Below are positions 17,659 to 26,848 of a stretch of 64,000 nt of DNA, piece by piece. Source of the DNA: Thermocrinis jamiesonii (GTDB lineage Bacteria > Aquificota > Aquificia > Aquificales > Aquificaceae); assembly GCF_000702425.1 (NCBI RefSeq), contig NZ_JNIE01000003.1, positions 62,650 to 126,649 on the forward strand, written 5' to 3'. The notes beneath the pieces were generated by a model. It was not told the DNA's origin. It made no database searches and was given only the letters and a program-made list of their open reading frames with translations. Positions within the stretch are counted from its first letter, which is position 1. Each line of letters opens with the position of its first letter. The position numbers and the translations under genes are program-made.

Positions 17659-18855
17659 TTAAGCTTTATCGTCCAGAACTTCAATGCACGGAAGGGTTTT
17701 TCCTTCCAAAAGTTCAAGAAAGGCTCCACCACCCGTAGAAACAAAGTCTATGGCGTTATAAACACCTGCCTTATGTATGGCATGGTCCGTATCCCCTCCA
17801 CCTGCTATTGTTAGGGCGGAGGACTGTGCCAGCATTTTTGCGGTTTCGTAAGTGCCATCTTTGAACCTATCCAACTCAAAAACTCCCATAGGACCGTTCC
17901 AGATTATAGTCTGAGCGTCAGAGATTACCTCCTTCAGAAGACTTACAGAAACAGGTCCTATATCCAAGCCCATCCATCCTTCAGGTATTTCCTGCCAAGG
18001 GACCACTTTTGTAGGTGTCTGATCTGATATTTCCGTGCCTACCACAAAATCAACCGGTAGGTAAAACTTAACTCCCAATTTTTTTGCTACGTCTATTATG
18101 TCCCTTGCAGTTTCCAAAAGCTCATGCTCAACCAAAGAGTTACCCACCGGATAACCCATAGCCTTTATGAAAGTAAATGCCATTGCTCCACCCACAAAAA
18201 GCTTATCCACTCTTCTAAGCAAGTTCTTCAGAATACCAAGCTTAGAAGACACCTTTGCGCCACCTATGATGGCAACTACTGGTCTTTGGGGATTGACCAT
18301 AGCCCTTTCAAAGTATGTTATTTCCTTTTCCAAAAGAAAGCCCATCACCGCAGGCTTAAGAAACTTAGGAACCAAATAAACCGATGAGTGCTTTCTGTGG
18401 CAGGTGCCAAAGGCATCATTTATATAAACCTCTCCATAACTCGCAAGTTCTTTGGCAAATTCCTCATCCTTATTTTCCTCTCCAGGATTAAAGCGTAGGT
18501 TTTCAAGAAGTAGCACCTCTCCTTCCTTTAACTCCTGAACCATCTTTTTTACATCTTCCCCTACGCATGCGGGGGCAAGCTTGACCTCTCTGTTGAGATA
18601 CCGAGAGAGTCTCTTTGCAACAGGAGCAAGGCTAAACTTAGGATCCCTTTTCCCCTTTGGTCTTCCAAGATGGGACATCAGAATTACCTTAGCCTTTGCA
18701 TCCAAAAGGTATTCAATAGTCGGCAAAGAAGACCTTATACGCGTATCATCTTCTATGTTGCCAAATTCATCTATGGGCACGTTAAAGTCTACCCTAACCA
18801 ATACTTTCTTACCAAAGACATCTACATCTCTCAGAGTTTTTTTGCCAAAGGGCAT
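17659..18855 (-). CDS. pgk: Phosphoglycerate kinase
   Basis: 398 residues. N-terminal VLVRVDFNVPIDEFG substrate motif, SHLGRPKG, and the C-terminal GGGDTDHAI/STGGGAFLELLEG nucleotide motif are present. Converts 3-phosphoglycerate and ATP to 1,3-bisphosphoglycerate, here mainly in gluconeogenesis if the organism is an autotroph (inference). AGGAGG before the ATG. It follows a 110-residue unknown gene by 12 bp. Confidence 0.97.
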   Translation of the reverse strand: MPFGKKTLRDVDVFGKKVLVRVDFNVPIDEFGNIEDDTRIRSSLPTIEYLLDAKAKVILMSHLGRPKGKRDPKFSLAPVAKRLSRYLNREVKLAPACVGEDVKKMVQELKEGEVLLLENLRFNPGEENKDEEFAKELASYGEVYINDAFGTCHRKHSSVYLVPKFLKPAVMGFLLEKEITYFERAMVNPQRPVVAIIGGAKVSSKLGILKNLLRRVDKLFVGGAMAFTFIKAMGYPVGNSLVEHELLETARDIIDVAKKLGVKFYLPVDFVVGTEISDQTPTKVVPWQEIPEGWMGLDIGPVSVSLLKEVISDAQTIIWNGPMGVFELDRFKDGTYETAKMLAQSSALTIAGGGDTDHAIHKAGVYNAIDFVSTGGGAFLELLEGKTLPCIEVLDDKA

Positions 18856-18867
18856 TTTTTTAGCCTC

Positions 18868-19200
18868 CTAAAAATCTATATCAATATCTTCGTCGTCAAA
18901 CTCTACGTCCTGTCCTGCAGGATAAAACCCTCTTAAATGTAGTGCAAGGGCTTTCAAAATTTCCAAGTAGTGGAGTATATCCTCATAGGCGGTAAGTATA
19001 GACTTATACTTTGAAATATCTTCGTAGCTCATCTTTTTGCTTTTCAAGAGCTTCTTCGTTGCAACTCTTGCCATATAAGCTCTGGAAAATTTCTCTTGCC
19101 ACTCTTTCCAAAAATCCTTTGAGTTGATAGGAGTCTTTACAATATAATACTCTAAGTTGGAAAGCTCCTCAAGAAGCTGAAGATCAAGAGGATTTTTCAT
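18868..19200 (-). CDS. Hypothetical helical protein upstream of pgk
   Basis: 110 residues from the ATG at 19200, chosen because AAGGAGG lies directly upstream; the more distal in-frame Met at 19218 would overlap that site. Mostly alpha-helical with many Tyr, Lys and Glu, ending in an acidic tail DVEFDDEDIDIDF. No membrane segment, Cys motif or known domain recognised. Same strand and 12 bp ahead of pgk, so probably cotranscribed. Confidence 0.65.
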   Translation of the reverse strand: MKNPLDLQLLEELSNLEYYIVKTPINSKDFWKEWQEKFSRAYMARVATKKLLKSKKMSYEDISKYKSILTAYEDILHYLEILKALALHLRGFYPAGQDVEFDDEDIDIDF

Positions 19201-19307
19201 AATAAAACCTCCTTCCAAAATATTTTACACTGACTATAAACCCTTGCATAAGTTATTCTTGGTTTGCTTGGGCAAACAAAAATATTTGGAAGAACTTAGA
19301 AAAGTGT

Positions 19308-19865
19308 TCAATCTTTAAACTTTCCCTCAAAGGTTCTTACATAATCCAAAAGCTCCTTTTTGCCGTCAAAGAAGATAGCTACATACTGGGCAAGCCTTTC
19401 TCCAAGTCTTCTGCAAGCTTCCTTCTCTTCTTCTGTTCTTGGCTCACCAGCTATAACCGCTCCGTAGTGAAGGGTAAATTTCTTGCCTACATAGTCAGTT
19501 ACTCCAAAGACTAAAAAGCCAAAGTTCATAAGCACTGTAAGTATAGACATACAGGCAGTTTCATTTCCACCACCCCAACCACCTGAAGAGGAAAAGGCAC
19601 AGGCAATTTTCCCGTCTATCTCTCCCCAAAGCTCTCCCAAAACATCGTCAAAAAACCTTTTTAGTTTCCAAGAGATGACCCCCATGTTTGTAGGGGAACC
19701 AACCGCAAGCCCATCAGCCCAAAGTACATCCTCTTTTGTCGCATCATCTACCTTTTTAACTCTTACCTCCGTTCCTTCCACCCTTTTTGCACCTTCTGCT
19801 ACTAAAAAAGCCATCTTTTCAGTATTTCCTGTTCTTGAATCGTATAAAACAAGCACTTTGCCCAT
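19308..19865 (-). CDS. Flavodoxin-fold NAD(P)H:quinone oxidoreductase (WrbA-like)
   Basis: 185 residues. FMN-binding loop YDSRTGNTEKMA at the N-terminus, GSPTNMGVISWKLKRFFDD as in WrbA, and SSSGGWGGGNETACMSIL for the second flavin loop. WrbA-type proteins reduce quinones by two electrons or act as electron carriers. It is slightly short of typical WrbA (about 200). Divergent from the epimerase gene. Confidence 0.82.
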   Translation of the reverse strand: MGKVLVLYDSRTGNTEKMAFLVAEGAKRVEGTEVRVKKVDDATKEDVLWADGLAVGSPTNMGVISWKLKRFFDDVLGELWGEIDGKIACAFSSSGGWGGGNETACMSILTVLMNFGFLVFGVTDYVGKKFTLHYGAVIAGEPRTEEEKEACRRLGERLAQYVAIFFDGKKELLDYVRTFEGKFKD

Positions 19866-19874
19866 ATCAATTAT

Positions 19875-19902
19875 TTTACACTACACTATGTTTTAATATA
19901 AT
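19875..19902 (+). promoter_or_regulatory. Promoter of the UDP-sugar decarboxylase gene, leaderless layout
   Basis: TTTACA, 16-nt spacer, TATAAT, then only six bases to the GTG at 19909. Transcription would start at or next to the start codon, and no Shine-Dalgarno exists, so the mRNA is probably leaderless. Confidence 0.6.
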
Positions 19903-19908
19903 TTCATC

Positions 19909-20850
19909 GTGCGAGTTTTGATAACCGGTTGCGCTGGCTTTATTGGATCCCATCTGTGCGATAGATTTTTAAAAGAAGGCTTTGAAGTCATCGGAATAGA
20001 CAACTTTATAACAGGAAGTCCGGACAACATAGCCCATCTTATCGGACATCCAAAATTCAAGTTTATCCATTATAACGTGGTAAATTACCTATACATAGAT
20101 GGACCTTTGGATTTGATACTACACTTTGCCTGTCCTGCTTCACCGGTAGATTACATGAACTATCCAATACATACGATGAAAGTAGATTCCTTAGGAACGC
20201 TAAACACCTTAGAACTTGCCAAGCTAAAGTCCGCAAGGTATGTTTTTGCATCCTCTTCCGAAGTTTACGGAGATCCGCAGGTTCATCCCCAAAGGGAAGA
20301 TTACTGGGGATATGTAAATCCCGTAGGTGTAAGAAGCGTATATTCAGAAGCTAAGAGATTTTCGGAAGCTCTGTGCATGGCTTATTGGAGAGAGCATAAA
20401 GTAGATGTCAGAATAGCAAGGATATTTAATACCTACGGCGAGAGGATGAGAATGGATGACGGTAGGGTAATTCCCACTTTTCTCTCTAAAGCTTTAAAGG
20501 GTGAGCCTATTCCAATTTATGGAGATGGAAGTCAAACCAGGAGTTTTTGCTTCATAGAAGATTTAGTGGATGGTATTTTTAAGCTTTCTATTACGGACCA
20601 CTTAAAGGGTCAGGTCATTAACTTAGGCAATCCTGAAGAGATAAGCATATTGGACCTTGCAAAGCTTGTGTTGGAAATAACAAATTCTAACTCACCTATA
20701 CAGATGCTAAAAGGAAGGGAAGAGGATCCAAAAAGAAGATGTCCTGACATCAGAAAGGCTAAGGAGCTTCTGGGTTGGGAACCTAAGACAAGTTTAAAAG
20801 ATGGGTTGAAAAAAACTGTAGAATGGTTAAAATCATACCTAAGGAGGTAA
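19909..20850 (+). CDS. UDP-glucuronate decarboxylase-like NAD-dependent epimerase
   Basis: Extended short-chain dehydrogenase of 313 residues. GCAGFIGSHL binds NAD, and the catalytic YSEAK follows. FACPASPVDYMNYPI and ARIFNTYGERMRMDDGRVIPTF are characteristic of UDP-xylose synthases, which convert UDP-glucuronate to UDP-xylose for surface glycans. A role in supplying the glycosyltransferases of this region is inference. GTG start. tatA follows 6 bp downstream, an unexpected operon partner. Confidence 0.85.
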   Translation: MRVLITGCAGFIGSHLCDRFLKEGFEVIGIDNFITGSPDNIAHLIGHPKFKFIHYNVVNYLYIDGPLDLILHFACPASPVDYMNYPIHTMKVDSLGTLNTLELAKLKSARYVFASSSEVYGDPQVHPQREDYWGYVNPVGVRSVYSEAKRFSEALCMAYWREHKVDVRIARIFNTYGERMRMDDGRVIPTFLSKALKGEPIPIYGDGSQTRSFCFIEDLVDGIFKLSITDHLKGQVINLGNPEEISILDLAKLVLEITNSNSPIQMLKGREEDPKRRCPDIRKAKELLGWEPKTSLKDGLKKTVEWLKSYLRR

Positions 20851-20856
20851 TATACA

Positions 20857-21060
20857 ATGTTTCACATGCCTAATCTAACTGAGTTGTTGGTAATACTGCT
20901 TATAGTGTTCCTTCTATTTGGTGCCTCCAAATTACCCGAAGTGGGAAGGGGCTTAGGCGAAGGTATCAGAAATTTCAAGAAAGCCCTATCTGGTGAAACG
21001 GAAGAAGAAAAAAAGATCAAAGAGGTAAAGGGTGAAGAGGTAAATAAGGAGAAGGTTTAA
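20857..21060 (+). CDS. tatA: Sec-independent translocase subunit TatA
   Basis: 67 residues: one N-terminal membrane helix ([22 protein letters not shown]) with the FG-x-x-KLPE hinge, an amphipathic helix ([15 protein letters not shown]) and a charged tail. It forms the pore-like part of the twin-arginine system. Strong AGGAGG before the ATG. tatC is not in this window. The stop shares TTAA with convergent nusB. Confidence 0.93.
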   Translation: MFHMPNLTELLVILLIVFLLFGASKLPEVGRGLGEGIRNFKKALSGETEEEKKIKEVKGEEVNKEKV

Positions 21061-21488
21061 GTATTTTCCGCAGGATTAGAGGGGGTGTTTGATAGATTTA
21101 GCTTTGATATAACGCCATTTATGAATTTTGCTGGTGTTTTTCCTGCATACTTGGTGGTTATTTTAAGGTAATCAGAAAGTACAAGTACGGGATATTTTAC
21201 TTTTATATAAAGCAATTCGGCGAAAATCAACCTAAGGATATTTCTCTCTATGTAGCCCAATCTATCAAAGTCCCAACCTTCAAGATTGTCTGCTATTTGT
21301 TTATCAACAGCTTCAGCGTGATTGAAGTAGGTTCTTAAGAGTTTCCTCAAGTATCTTCTCCTTTCTTCGTGTTTTATCTTATTCATAGCTATGTATTCTT
21401 CTATAATTTCTTCTATGTTCCCTCCCTTTATGTCCCACTGGTAAAGAACTAAAAAAGCGTCTTCTCTCGCTTTTGTTTTATAAATCAT
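21057..21488 (-). CDS. nusB: Transcription antitermination factor NusB
   Basis: 143 residues from the ATG at 21488, which overlaps the ribH stop as ATGA; a longer reading from 21542 lies entirely within ribH and is rejected. All-helical with [14 protein letters not shown] at the N-terminus and the conserved [19 protein letters not shown] and [11 protein letters not shown] segments. NusB binds boxA RNA with NusE/S10 in rRNA antitermination. The ribH-nusB linkage is widespread in bacteria. Confidence 0.93.
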   Translation of the reverse strand: MIYKTKAREDAFLVLYQWDIKGGNIEEIIEEYIAMNKIKHEERRRYLRKLLRTYFNHAEAVDKQIADNLEGWDFDRLGYIERNILRLIFAELLYIKVKYPVLVLSDYLKITTKYAGKTPAKFINGVISKLNLSNTPSNPAENT

Positions 21489-21949
21489 CTTATATCTTTG
21501 AAGAGGTTTATCATCTCTATTACCGAGAGCATGGCGTCCCATCCCTTGTTTCCATGCTTTGTTCCAGCCCTTTCTATAGCTTGCTCCAGTGTGTCCGCAG
21601 TGATAACACCAAAGGATACAGGTTTTCTGTGCTCCAAACTTAACATAGCCAAACCCTTTGATAGCTCATTGGCTATGTAGTCAAAATGGGGAGTAGCACC
21701 TCTTATTAGAACTCCAAGAGCTACTACTCCTTCAACATCTTCCTTGAGCAATAGCTCTTTGACCGCCATGGGAATCTCCCAAGATCCCGGCACTCTGACC
21801 AAGGTTAAATCCTCCTCTTTTCCCTCGTGTCTTAAAAAGCAGTCTATTGCACCCTCTATTAACCTTTCCACTATTGCATGGTTAAACCTGCTTGCTACAA
21901 TCCCGACCTTTACTCCTCTGGCTGTAAGCATACCTTCATACTTCCTCAT
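21485..21949 (-). CDS. ribH: 6,7-dimethyl-8-ribityllumazine synthase
   Basis: 154 residues, penultimate step of riboflavin synthesis. Seen: [58 protein letters not shown] and the C-terminal [19 protein letters not shown]. Substrate-binding Phe, Glu and His residues are in place. Like the Aquifex enzyme it probably forms a 60-mer. It overlaps panC by 14 bp. Confidence 0.96.
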   Translation of the reverse strand: MRKYEGMLTARGVKVGIVASRFNHAIVERLIEGAIDCFLRHEGKEEDLTLVRVPGSWEIPMAVKELLLKEDVEGVVALGVLIRGATPHFDYIANELSKGLAMLSLEHRKPVSFGVITADTLEQAIERAGTKHGNKGWDAMLSVIEMINLFKDIR

Positions 21950-22799
21950 GGCTTATCCTCCAGTTGTCTATCAGTCTTGTGTTGCCCACGTAAACAGCCA
22001 CAAGAATTCTATCTCCTTCTTTCACTTCATTAACCGGATTTAAATTCTCATCTGTTATTTCCACGTAATCAATTTTGCTTACATGGGGGTGTTTTAAAAG
22101 AAATTCTCTGATTGCCTGCTTTAGCAGAGCAGCCTCCGTGTTTCCACCTTGAAAGAGTTTTTGAGCCAGTAAAAAAGACTTGTATATAGCCAATGCACTT
22201 TGTCTTTCTTCTGGACTAAGATAGACGTTTCTTGAACTGCAAGCAAGGCCATCCTCTTCTCTTACCGTAGGCACAGGGATAATCTCTACGGGAATAGATA
22301 GATCTTTTACTAATCTTTCCACAACCTTTAGCTGTTGATAGTCTTTTTCTCCAAAGTAAGCTCTGGTAGGCTGAACTATATTGAAGAGTTTTAACACCAC
22401 AATAGCAACGCCGTTAAAGTGTCCAGGTCTGTAAAGGCCTTCCAGCTTGTCTGTTAAACCTGGAATTTCTATTTTTGTGATTGGAAGTTCTTGATACATC
22501 TCCTCGTCGCTTGGAGCAAATACCACATCTACCCCTGCTTCTGCACAAAGCTCAAGGTCCCTGTCCAAATCTCTTGGATACCGATCAAAGTCTTCCCCCG
22601 CCCCAAACTGGAGTGGATTTACGTATATACTTACAACTGTAATATCGTTCTGCAGTTTTGAAAGCTTTATAAGCTCCATGTGTCCTTTGTGTAAATAACC
22701 CATCGTAGGCACAAAACCCACGGACACGTTGTTACCTTCACACTTTACATCCCTAATAAACCCTCTGATTTCCTTTATTCTTCTGAACAAACGTGGCAT
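21936..22799 (-). CDS. panC: Pantoate-beta-alanine ligase
   Basis: 287 residues. [15 protein letters not shown] carries the HxGH adenylylation motif; [23 protein letters not shown] and [17 protein letters not shown] are conserved, and [12 protein letters not shown] supplies the KMSKS-equivalent region. Makes pantothenate from pantoate and beta-alanine. First gene of the panC-ribH-nusB operon, preceded by GGAGGAG and by a TATAAT about 20 bp further upstream. Confidence 0.96.
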   Translation of the reverse strand: MPRLFRRIKEIRGFIRDVKCEGNNVSVGFVPTMGYLHKGHMELIKLSKLQNDITVVSIYVNPLQFGAGEDFDRYPRDLDRDLELCAEAGVDVVFAPSDEEMYQELPITKIEIPGLTDKLEGLYRPGHFNGVAIVVLKLFNIVQPTRAYFGEKDYQQLKVVERLVKDLSIPVEIIPVPTVREEDGLACSSRNVYLSPEERQSALAIYKSFLLAQKLFQGGNTEAALLKQAIREFLLKHPHVSKIDYVEITDENLNPVNEVKEGDRILVAVYVGNTRLIDNWRISHEEV

Positions 22800-22901
22800 T
22801 TCTCCTCCACTAAGCTAAATAATTATAGTCTAAACCTTTCAGACAAAAATCATAGTATAAACCGGACTTTTGGCTAAAATCCTTAAGAAAGGAGGTAAGC
22901 G

Positions 22902-23117
22902 ATGATTATTTACGAAGAAGCACTCAAAGACAAGGGGATATTTTTCTTTGATAACAAAGAAATCCCTAAGTATATAGAGATCTCGGATAAGGAAATAAAG
23001 GTGGTGGGATCTAACAGAGAGATTATCATACCCAAAGATTCTCTAAGAGGTAAGGCTATTCTAAATAGGATTGGTATAGGTAAAGAAAGTGAGCTATCGC
23101 AAGAGATTTACTTATAA
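22902..23117 (+). CDS. Small hypothetical protein upstream of hisS
   Basis: 71 residues, not recognised: MIIYEEALKDKGIFFFDNKEIPKYIEI, mixed alpha/beta with no membrane segment or Cys. AAAGGAGGTAAGCG before the ATG is a very strong Shine-Dalgarno, so it is translated. Its last codons overlap a TATAAT that could be the hisS -10 element. Confidence 0.6.
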   Translation: MIIYEEALKDKGIFFFDNKEIPKYIEISDKEIKVVGSNREIIIPKDSLRGKAILNRIGIGKESELSQEIYL

Positions 23118-23118
23118 T
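23113..23118 (+). promoter_or_regulatory. Possible -10 element of hisS
   Basis: TATAAT spanning the stop codon of the preceding small gene, 10 bp before the hisS ATG. If used, the leader would be only a few nucleotides. No convincing -35 was found. Confidence 0.35.
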
Positions 23119-23128
23119 TTTAGACTGT

Positions 23129-24352
23129 ATGGCAGAATTCATAAGCGTTAGAGGTTTTCACGACATATTCGGAGAGGAGCTTGATAAGTTTAATGCAGTA
23201 AGGCGTGCTGTAAGAAGGATTCTTGAACTTCACAACTTTGAAGAAGTCATCCTACCTGTAGTTGAGTATGCAGAAGTGTTTCAGAGAAGCATAGGGGAGG
23301 CTACCGATATAGTTCAGAAGGAAATGTTCGTGTTCCCAGATAAGAAAGGAAGGCTTTTGGCACTCAGACCGGAAGGGACCGCAGGTGTTGTTAGAGCCTT
23401 TATCCAGCATAGGCTCTTTGCCTTGAAACCTTACACTAAGCTTTTCTACGAAGGTCCTATGTTTAGGTATGAGAGACCCCAAGCGGGCAGATACAGACAG
23501 TTCCATCAAATTGGTGCTGAAGTATTTGGAATTTCGGACCCTTTGGCAGATGCGGAGGTAATAAACATATCTTACAAAATCCTGAAGGAGCTAAATATAG
23601 ACTGTTCTGTGGAAATAAACTCCATAGGATGCAGAGTATGCAGGCCTAATTACAGAAAGGCCCTTGTGGAGTATTTAAACCGCATAGCGGGTGCCTTATG
23701 TCAGGATTGTATAGACAGAAAGGACAGGAATCCTCTTCGGGTGCTTGACTGCAAGGTTCCTACCTGTAAAGAGGCGGTAAAGGAAGCTCCCAAGACGTTA
23801 AACTTTCTCTGCCAAGACTGTGAAAAACACCACAAAGAGCTTCTTGATTACTTAGAAAGTCTTGGTATTCCTTACGTTGAAAATCCAAACTTAGTAAGAG
23901 GGTTGGATTACTACACTAAGACAGTTTTTGAGATCGTATCACAGGAGTTAGGAATAACAGTGATAGCAGGTGGTAGGTATGACTATCTTGTTGAAGAGAT
24001 GGGTGGAGTGCCTACTCCCGCTGTAGGTTTTGCGGTAGGCGTGGAGCGTCTCAGTATGCTCTTGAAGGAATTACCAAAAAAGCCTCCCCTTTACATTGTT
24101 ATACCGATAGGAAATACCATAGGCTATGCCCTCAAGGTATGTGAGCTTTTGAGGGAAAGGGGCAAAAGGGTAGAACTCTCTTACAAAAGGAGCAGTGTAA
24201 AAAAGCAGTTGGAACTCGCGAACAAGTTGAAGGCAGACTATGCGGTCATCGTCGGCGAGGATGAGATGAAGGAAGAAAGCATATCTATAAAAAACTTACA
24301 CACCGGAGAACAAAAGAAGTATAGTCTAAAAGGTTTGTTAAGTGAGGTGTGA
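23129..24352 (+). CDS. hisS: Histidyl-tRNA synthetase
   Basis: Class II synthetase, 407 residues. Motif 2 region FYEGPMFRYERPQAGRYRQF and the histidine-binding LVRGLDYYTKTVFE are intact; the C-terminal anticodon domain begins near LYIVIPIG. Two CxxC pairs (CRVCRPNYR, CQDC and again CQDC) in the insertion could bind zinc. No Shine-Dalgarno is visible before the ATG. Its end overlaps the next gene by 11 bp. Confidence 0.96.
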   Translation: MAEFISVRGFHDIFGEELDKFNAVRRAVRRILELHNFEEVILPVVEYAEVFQRSIGEATDIVQKEMFVFPDKKGRLLALRPEGTAGVVRAFIQHRLFALKPYTKLFYEGPMFRYERPQAGRYRQFHQIGAEVFGISDPLADAEVINISYKILKELNIDCSVEINSIGCRVCRPNYRKALVEYLNRIAGALCQDCIDRKDRNPLRVLDCKVPTCKEAVKEAPKTLNFLCQDCEKHHKELLDYLESLGIPYVENPNLVRGLDYYTKTVFEIVSQELGITVIAGGRYDYLVEEMGGVPTPAVGFAVGVERLSMLLKELPKKPPLYIVIPIGNTIGYALKVCELLRERGKRVELSYKRSSVKKQLELANKLKADYAVIVGEDEMKEESISIKNLHTGEQKKYSLKGLLSEV

Positions 24353-24902
24353 AAAAGACTTTTCAAATAGTCCTTACTCAGAAATAGTGGAGTTAATACT
24401 AAAGCTTAAAGGGGAGGTATTTTTGTCTCCAAGGGAAAGGTGGTTTTTGAAAAGATTGGAAGAAGAGAAGTATCCTTTGGAGGTAATAAAAAAGGGAATA
24501 GAAAAATTTTACGCAAACATTCCTCCGGAAAGGAGACAGAAAACTCCCGCATTTTTTGCTTTAAAACATATCCAACAAATAAGGAAAAGAGCTATTCTGA
24601 AACAAAGTGTAGAAGATTGGCAAGAAAGGTTTAAAAGAAAGCTGGAAAGATTGAAGCAGTTTATTCAAGTGCCGGAGGTGAATCCAAAAAGCAAAGTAGA
24701 GGCGGAAGAGATACTTATGGAACTCGAAAAAAAACTTTACAAACACCTTTGGGATAGTCTGCCGGAAGAAGAAAAAAAGGAAATACTAAAAAAGTATGCA
24801 CAGTTTAAAAATGACAAAACCACCCTTAGCTTTATGGTAAGGGGAGAGCTGAGGAAAAGGTTTAACCTTGAAGTGTTTTCTTTGTTTGTGGAGGAAAGAT
24901 GA
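24342..24902 (+). CDS. Hypothetical helical protein between hisS and a flavoprotein
   Basis: 186 residues, not recognised. Almost entirely helical and highly charged. It includes LSPRERWFLKRLEEEKYPLEV near the N-terminus and repeated Lys/Glu helices later. It begins inside hisS and its stop overlaps the next ATG (ATGA), so translation is coupled to both neighbours. No membrane segment. Confidence 0.62.
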   Translation: MRCEKDFSNSPYSEIVELILKLKGEVFLSPRERWFLKRLEEEKYPLEVIKKGIEKFYANIPPERRQKTPAFFALKHIQQIRKRAILKQSVEDWQERFKRKLERLKQFIQVPEVNPKSKVEAEEILMELEKKLYKHLWDSLPEEEKKEILKKYAQFKNDKTTLSFMVRGELRKRFNLEVFSLFVEER

Positions 24903-25960
24903 GGTTTGATGTGGTTGTGGTAGGTGGTGGTCCTGGGGGTGCCATGAGTGCCTACGAGCTTTCAAGAAGTGGGCTAAAGGTTTTGCTTATAGAGAAAAGG
25001 GCGCTTCCAAGATTTAAACTGTGCGCAGGATGTCTTTCTGCAAGGGTAGAAAAACTATTGCCTACGGGTTGGGACAGTTTGATAAAACACACCATAAGAA
25101 TGGGAACTCTTGGTTATAAAGGTGAAGAATCCTTTACTTTTAGCTGTTTTAAACCTTTGGCTTACATAGTGGATAGGTCCGAATTTGACTACTTTTTGGT
25201 AAAGAAGGCTTTGGAGGCTGGCGCTGAAGTTTGGGATGGATGTGAGTTTTTGGGATTTAACGAAGGTAAAAGGATGGAAATTTTAACGAGTAGGGGAAAG
25301 GTAGAAGCGGAGTTTTTAATAGGAGCAGACGGCTTTTATTCAAAGGTTGCAAAAGCTCTTGGTTATAAAAAGGATAAGTTTTTCAGGTCTTTGGAGTTCT
25401 TTTCCGAAACAGGGTTAGATCAGGAGGTGAGAATAGACGTAGGGCTTGTGGAAAGGGGCTATGCTTGGGTTTTCCCAAACAGCGTGGGAATTGCATCCGC
25501 TGGCAAGGATGAGCTTTTGGAGATCCTAAAGGTTTATACAAAAAGGCTTGGCTTGAAAGAAAGCTCAAGGATCCATGGCTGGCACATACCCTTTTTGGAA
25601 AAAGAAAAGGATTTCCACAGTGGCAGTGGGAGGGTCCTTTTGGTGGGAGATGCATCTAACTGCGTAGATCCACTCCTTGGGGAAGGAATTTACTATGCGC
25701 TCTATGGCGCAATCTTAGCGGTAAGGGCAATTATTACTAATCCTTCAAATCCCAATTTGGAATACAAAAGGCTATCCAAACCCATGATAAAGGAGCTAAT
25801 ATATGCGGGAAGGATCGCAAGGATTGCTTACCAATTTCAGAAATGGGCTTACATGTGGGGCAAAAAAGGTGCGCTCAAAGCCTATTACAAACTTCTTACC
25901 GGAGAATATACCTACAAAAGCCTATTCTTCAAAGCTTGGCTAAGGCTTTTCCTGAGTTAA
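24899..25960 (+). CDS. Geranylgeranyl reductase family FAD-dependent oxidoreductase
   Basis: 353 residues. FAD-binding VVVGGGPGGAMSAYELSRSG, then FKLCAGCLSARVEKLLP (the Cys-containing loop of the geranylgeranyl reductase family), and LLVGDASNCVDPLLGEGIYYAL as the second FAD motif. Such enzymes saturate isoprenoid chains of lipids or quinones, or act on chlorophyll-type substrates; the target here is probably menaquinone or a related isoprenoid (inference). The 3' end overlaps convergent ygfZ by 21 bp. Confidence 0.87.
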   Translation: MRFDVVVVGGGPGGAMSAYELSRSGLKVLLIEKRALPRFKLCAGCLSARVEKLLPTGWDSLIKHTIRMGTLGYKGEESFTFSCFKPLAYIVDRSEFDYFLVKKALEAGAEVWDGCEFLGFNEGKRMEILTSRGKVEAEFLIGADGFYSKVAKALGYKKDKFFRSLEFFSETGLDQEVRIDVGLVERGYAWVFPNSVGIASAGKDELLEILKVYTKRLGLKESSRIHGWHIPFLEKEKDFHSGSGRVLLVGDASNCVDPLLGEGIYYALYGAILAVRAIITNPSNPNLEYKRLSKPMIKELIYAGRIARIAYQFQKWAYMWGKKGALKAYYKLLTGEYTYKSLFFKAWLRLFLS

Positions 25961-26848
25961 GGTTTCAAGCAAAACTGCTCGTCCGTTTTCCGTTGTGTAT
26001 TCTTTACCCTTCTCCGCCTTGGCAAATAACACATATCCCAAAGCTAAACCCTTTCTGGATACCGATGTGATAATACCTATGTCCTTGTCCCCCTCTACTA
26101 TCTTTTCTCCTTCCTTTACGTTTTGAACTTGGAATAGGGCTAAAGTCCTTGGTAGTCTTCCCTTGTAGTATATCCTGGCTATGACTTCTTGACCTACATA
26201 ACAGCCCTTTGTAAGGCTTATGGCGGTTTGTAAAAGACCTGCTTCCAAAGGCGAAAAACCATCTCTCAACTCTTTACCTATCTTTGGTATAGCTCTCTCT
26301 ATCCTCAAATCCTCAAACTCCTCTTCTGAGATCGTTTCACTTTTTGGCAAAAGTTCCAAAACATCGTCTATTTTGCCAAAGATGTCAAAGCCCTCTTCTC
26401 TAATCCTTATGGGATTGTTGGCTACAAAAATACCGTCCTTTTCAAAAAAACTGCCCTCCTGCGGAACTTGTCCAAAGGTTTTTTCTATCCACTCTTTACT
26501 GTCTTTTTCAAAGACGAAAAGGTGTCTGTAGCTTTCGGTCAGGTCCTGAAAATAGACCTTCAGAGAAAGCTTTAGTTTTTCAAACTCAGCGATTATTCTG
26601 TTGCTTTCTCCTCCCGTGTCCAAAATGTAGCTGTCTTCAAGCTTATACACAAAAAAATCTTCAATGGGAAAGCCATTTTGCTTTAGCCAAAGGTTGTAGG
26701 TCAAAGTGTAAGGCTTCATACCTTTTATGTCGTTTGTCAGAAGATTATGAAGAAAGGCGGTGTGCTCTTCCTGAAAACCCTTAGGTAGTGTTTTTCCACT
26801 TTTACCAAAAACTCTAATTTTAGACCTTTTGAGAATCAACCACTTCAC
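25940..26848 (-). CDS. ygfZ: YgfZ/GcvT-like iron-sulfur maturation protein
   Basis: 302 residues with the diagnostic motif [21 protein letters not shown], which contains the conserved Cys of YgfZ, in the aminomethyltransferase-like fold. YgfZ binds folate and helps assembly or repair of Fe-S proteins such as radical-SAM enzymes. The start overlaps the stop of the citramalate synthase gene by 4 bp. Confidence 0.88.
   Translation of the reverse strand: MKWLILKRSKIRVFGKSGKTLPKGFQEEHTAFLHNLLTNDIKGMKPYTLTYNLWLKQNGFPIEDFFVYKLEDSYILDTGGESNRIIAEFEKLKLSLKVYFQDLTESYRHLFVFEKDSKEWIEKTFGQVPQEGSFFEKDGIFVANNPIRIREEGFDIFGKIDDVLELLPKSETISEEEFEDLRIERAIPKIGKELRDGFSPLEAGLLQTAISLTKGCYVGQEVIARIYYKGRLPRTLALFQVQNVKEGEKIVEGDKDIGIITSVSRKGLALGYVLFAKAEKGKEYTTENGRAVLLETLTQEKP

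Noticed and set aside
21489-21542. N-terminal extension of nusB
   Set aside because: It lies wholly within ribH, while the ATG at 21488 overlaps the ribH stop as ATGA and gives the normal NusB start.
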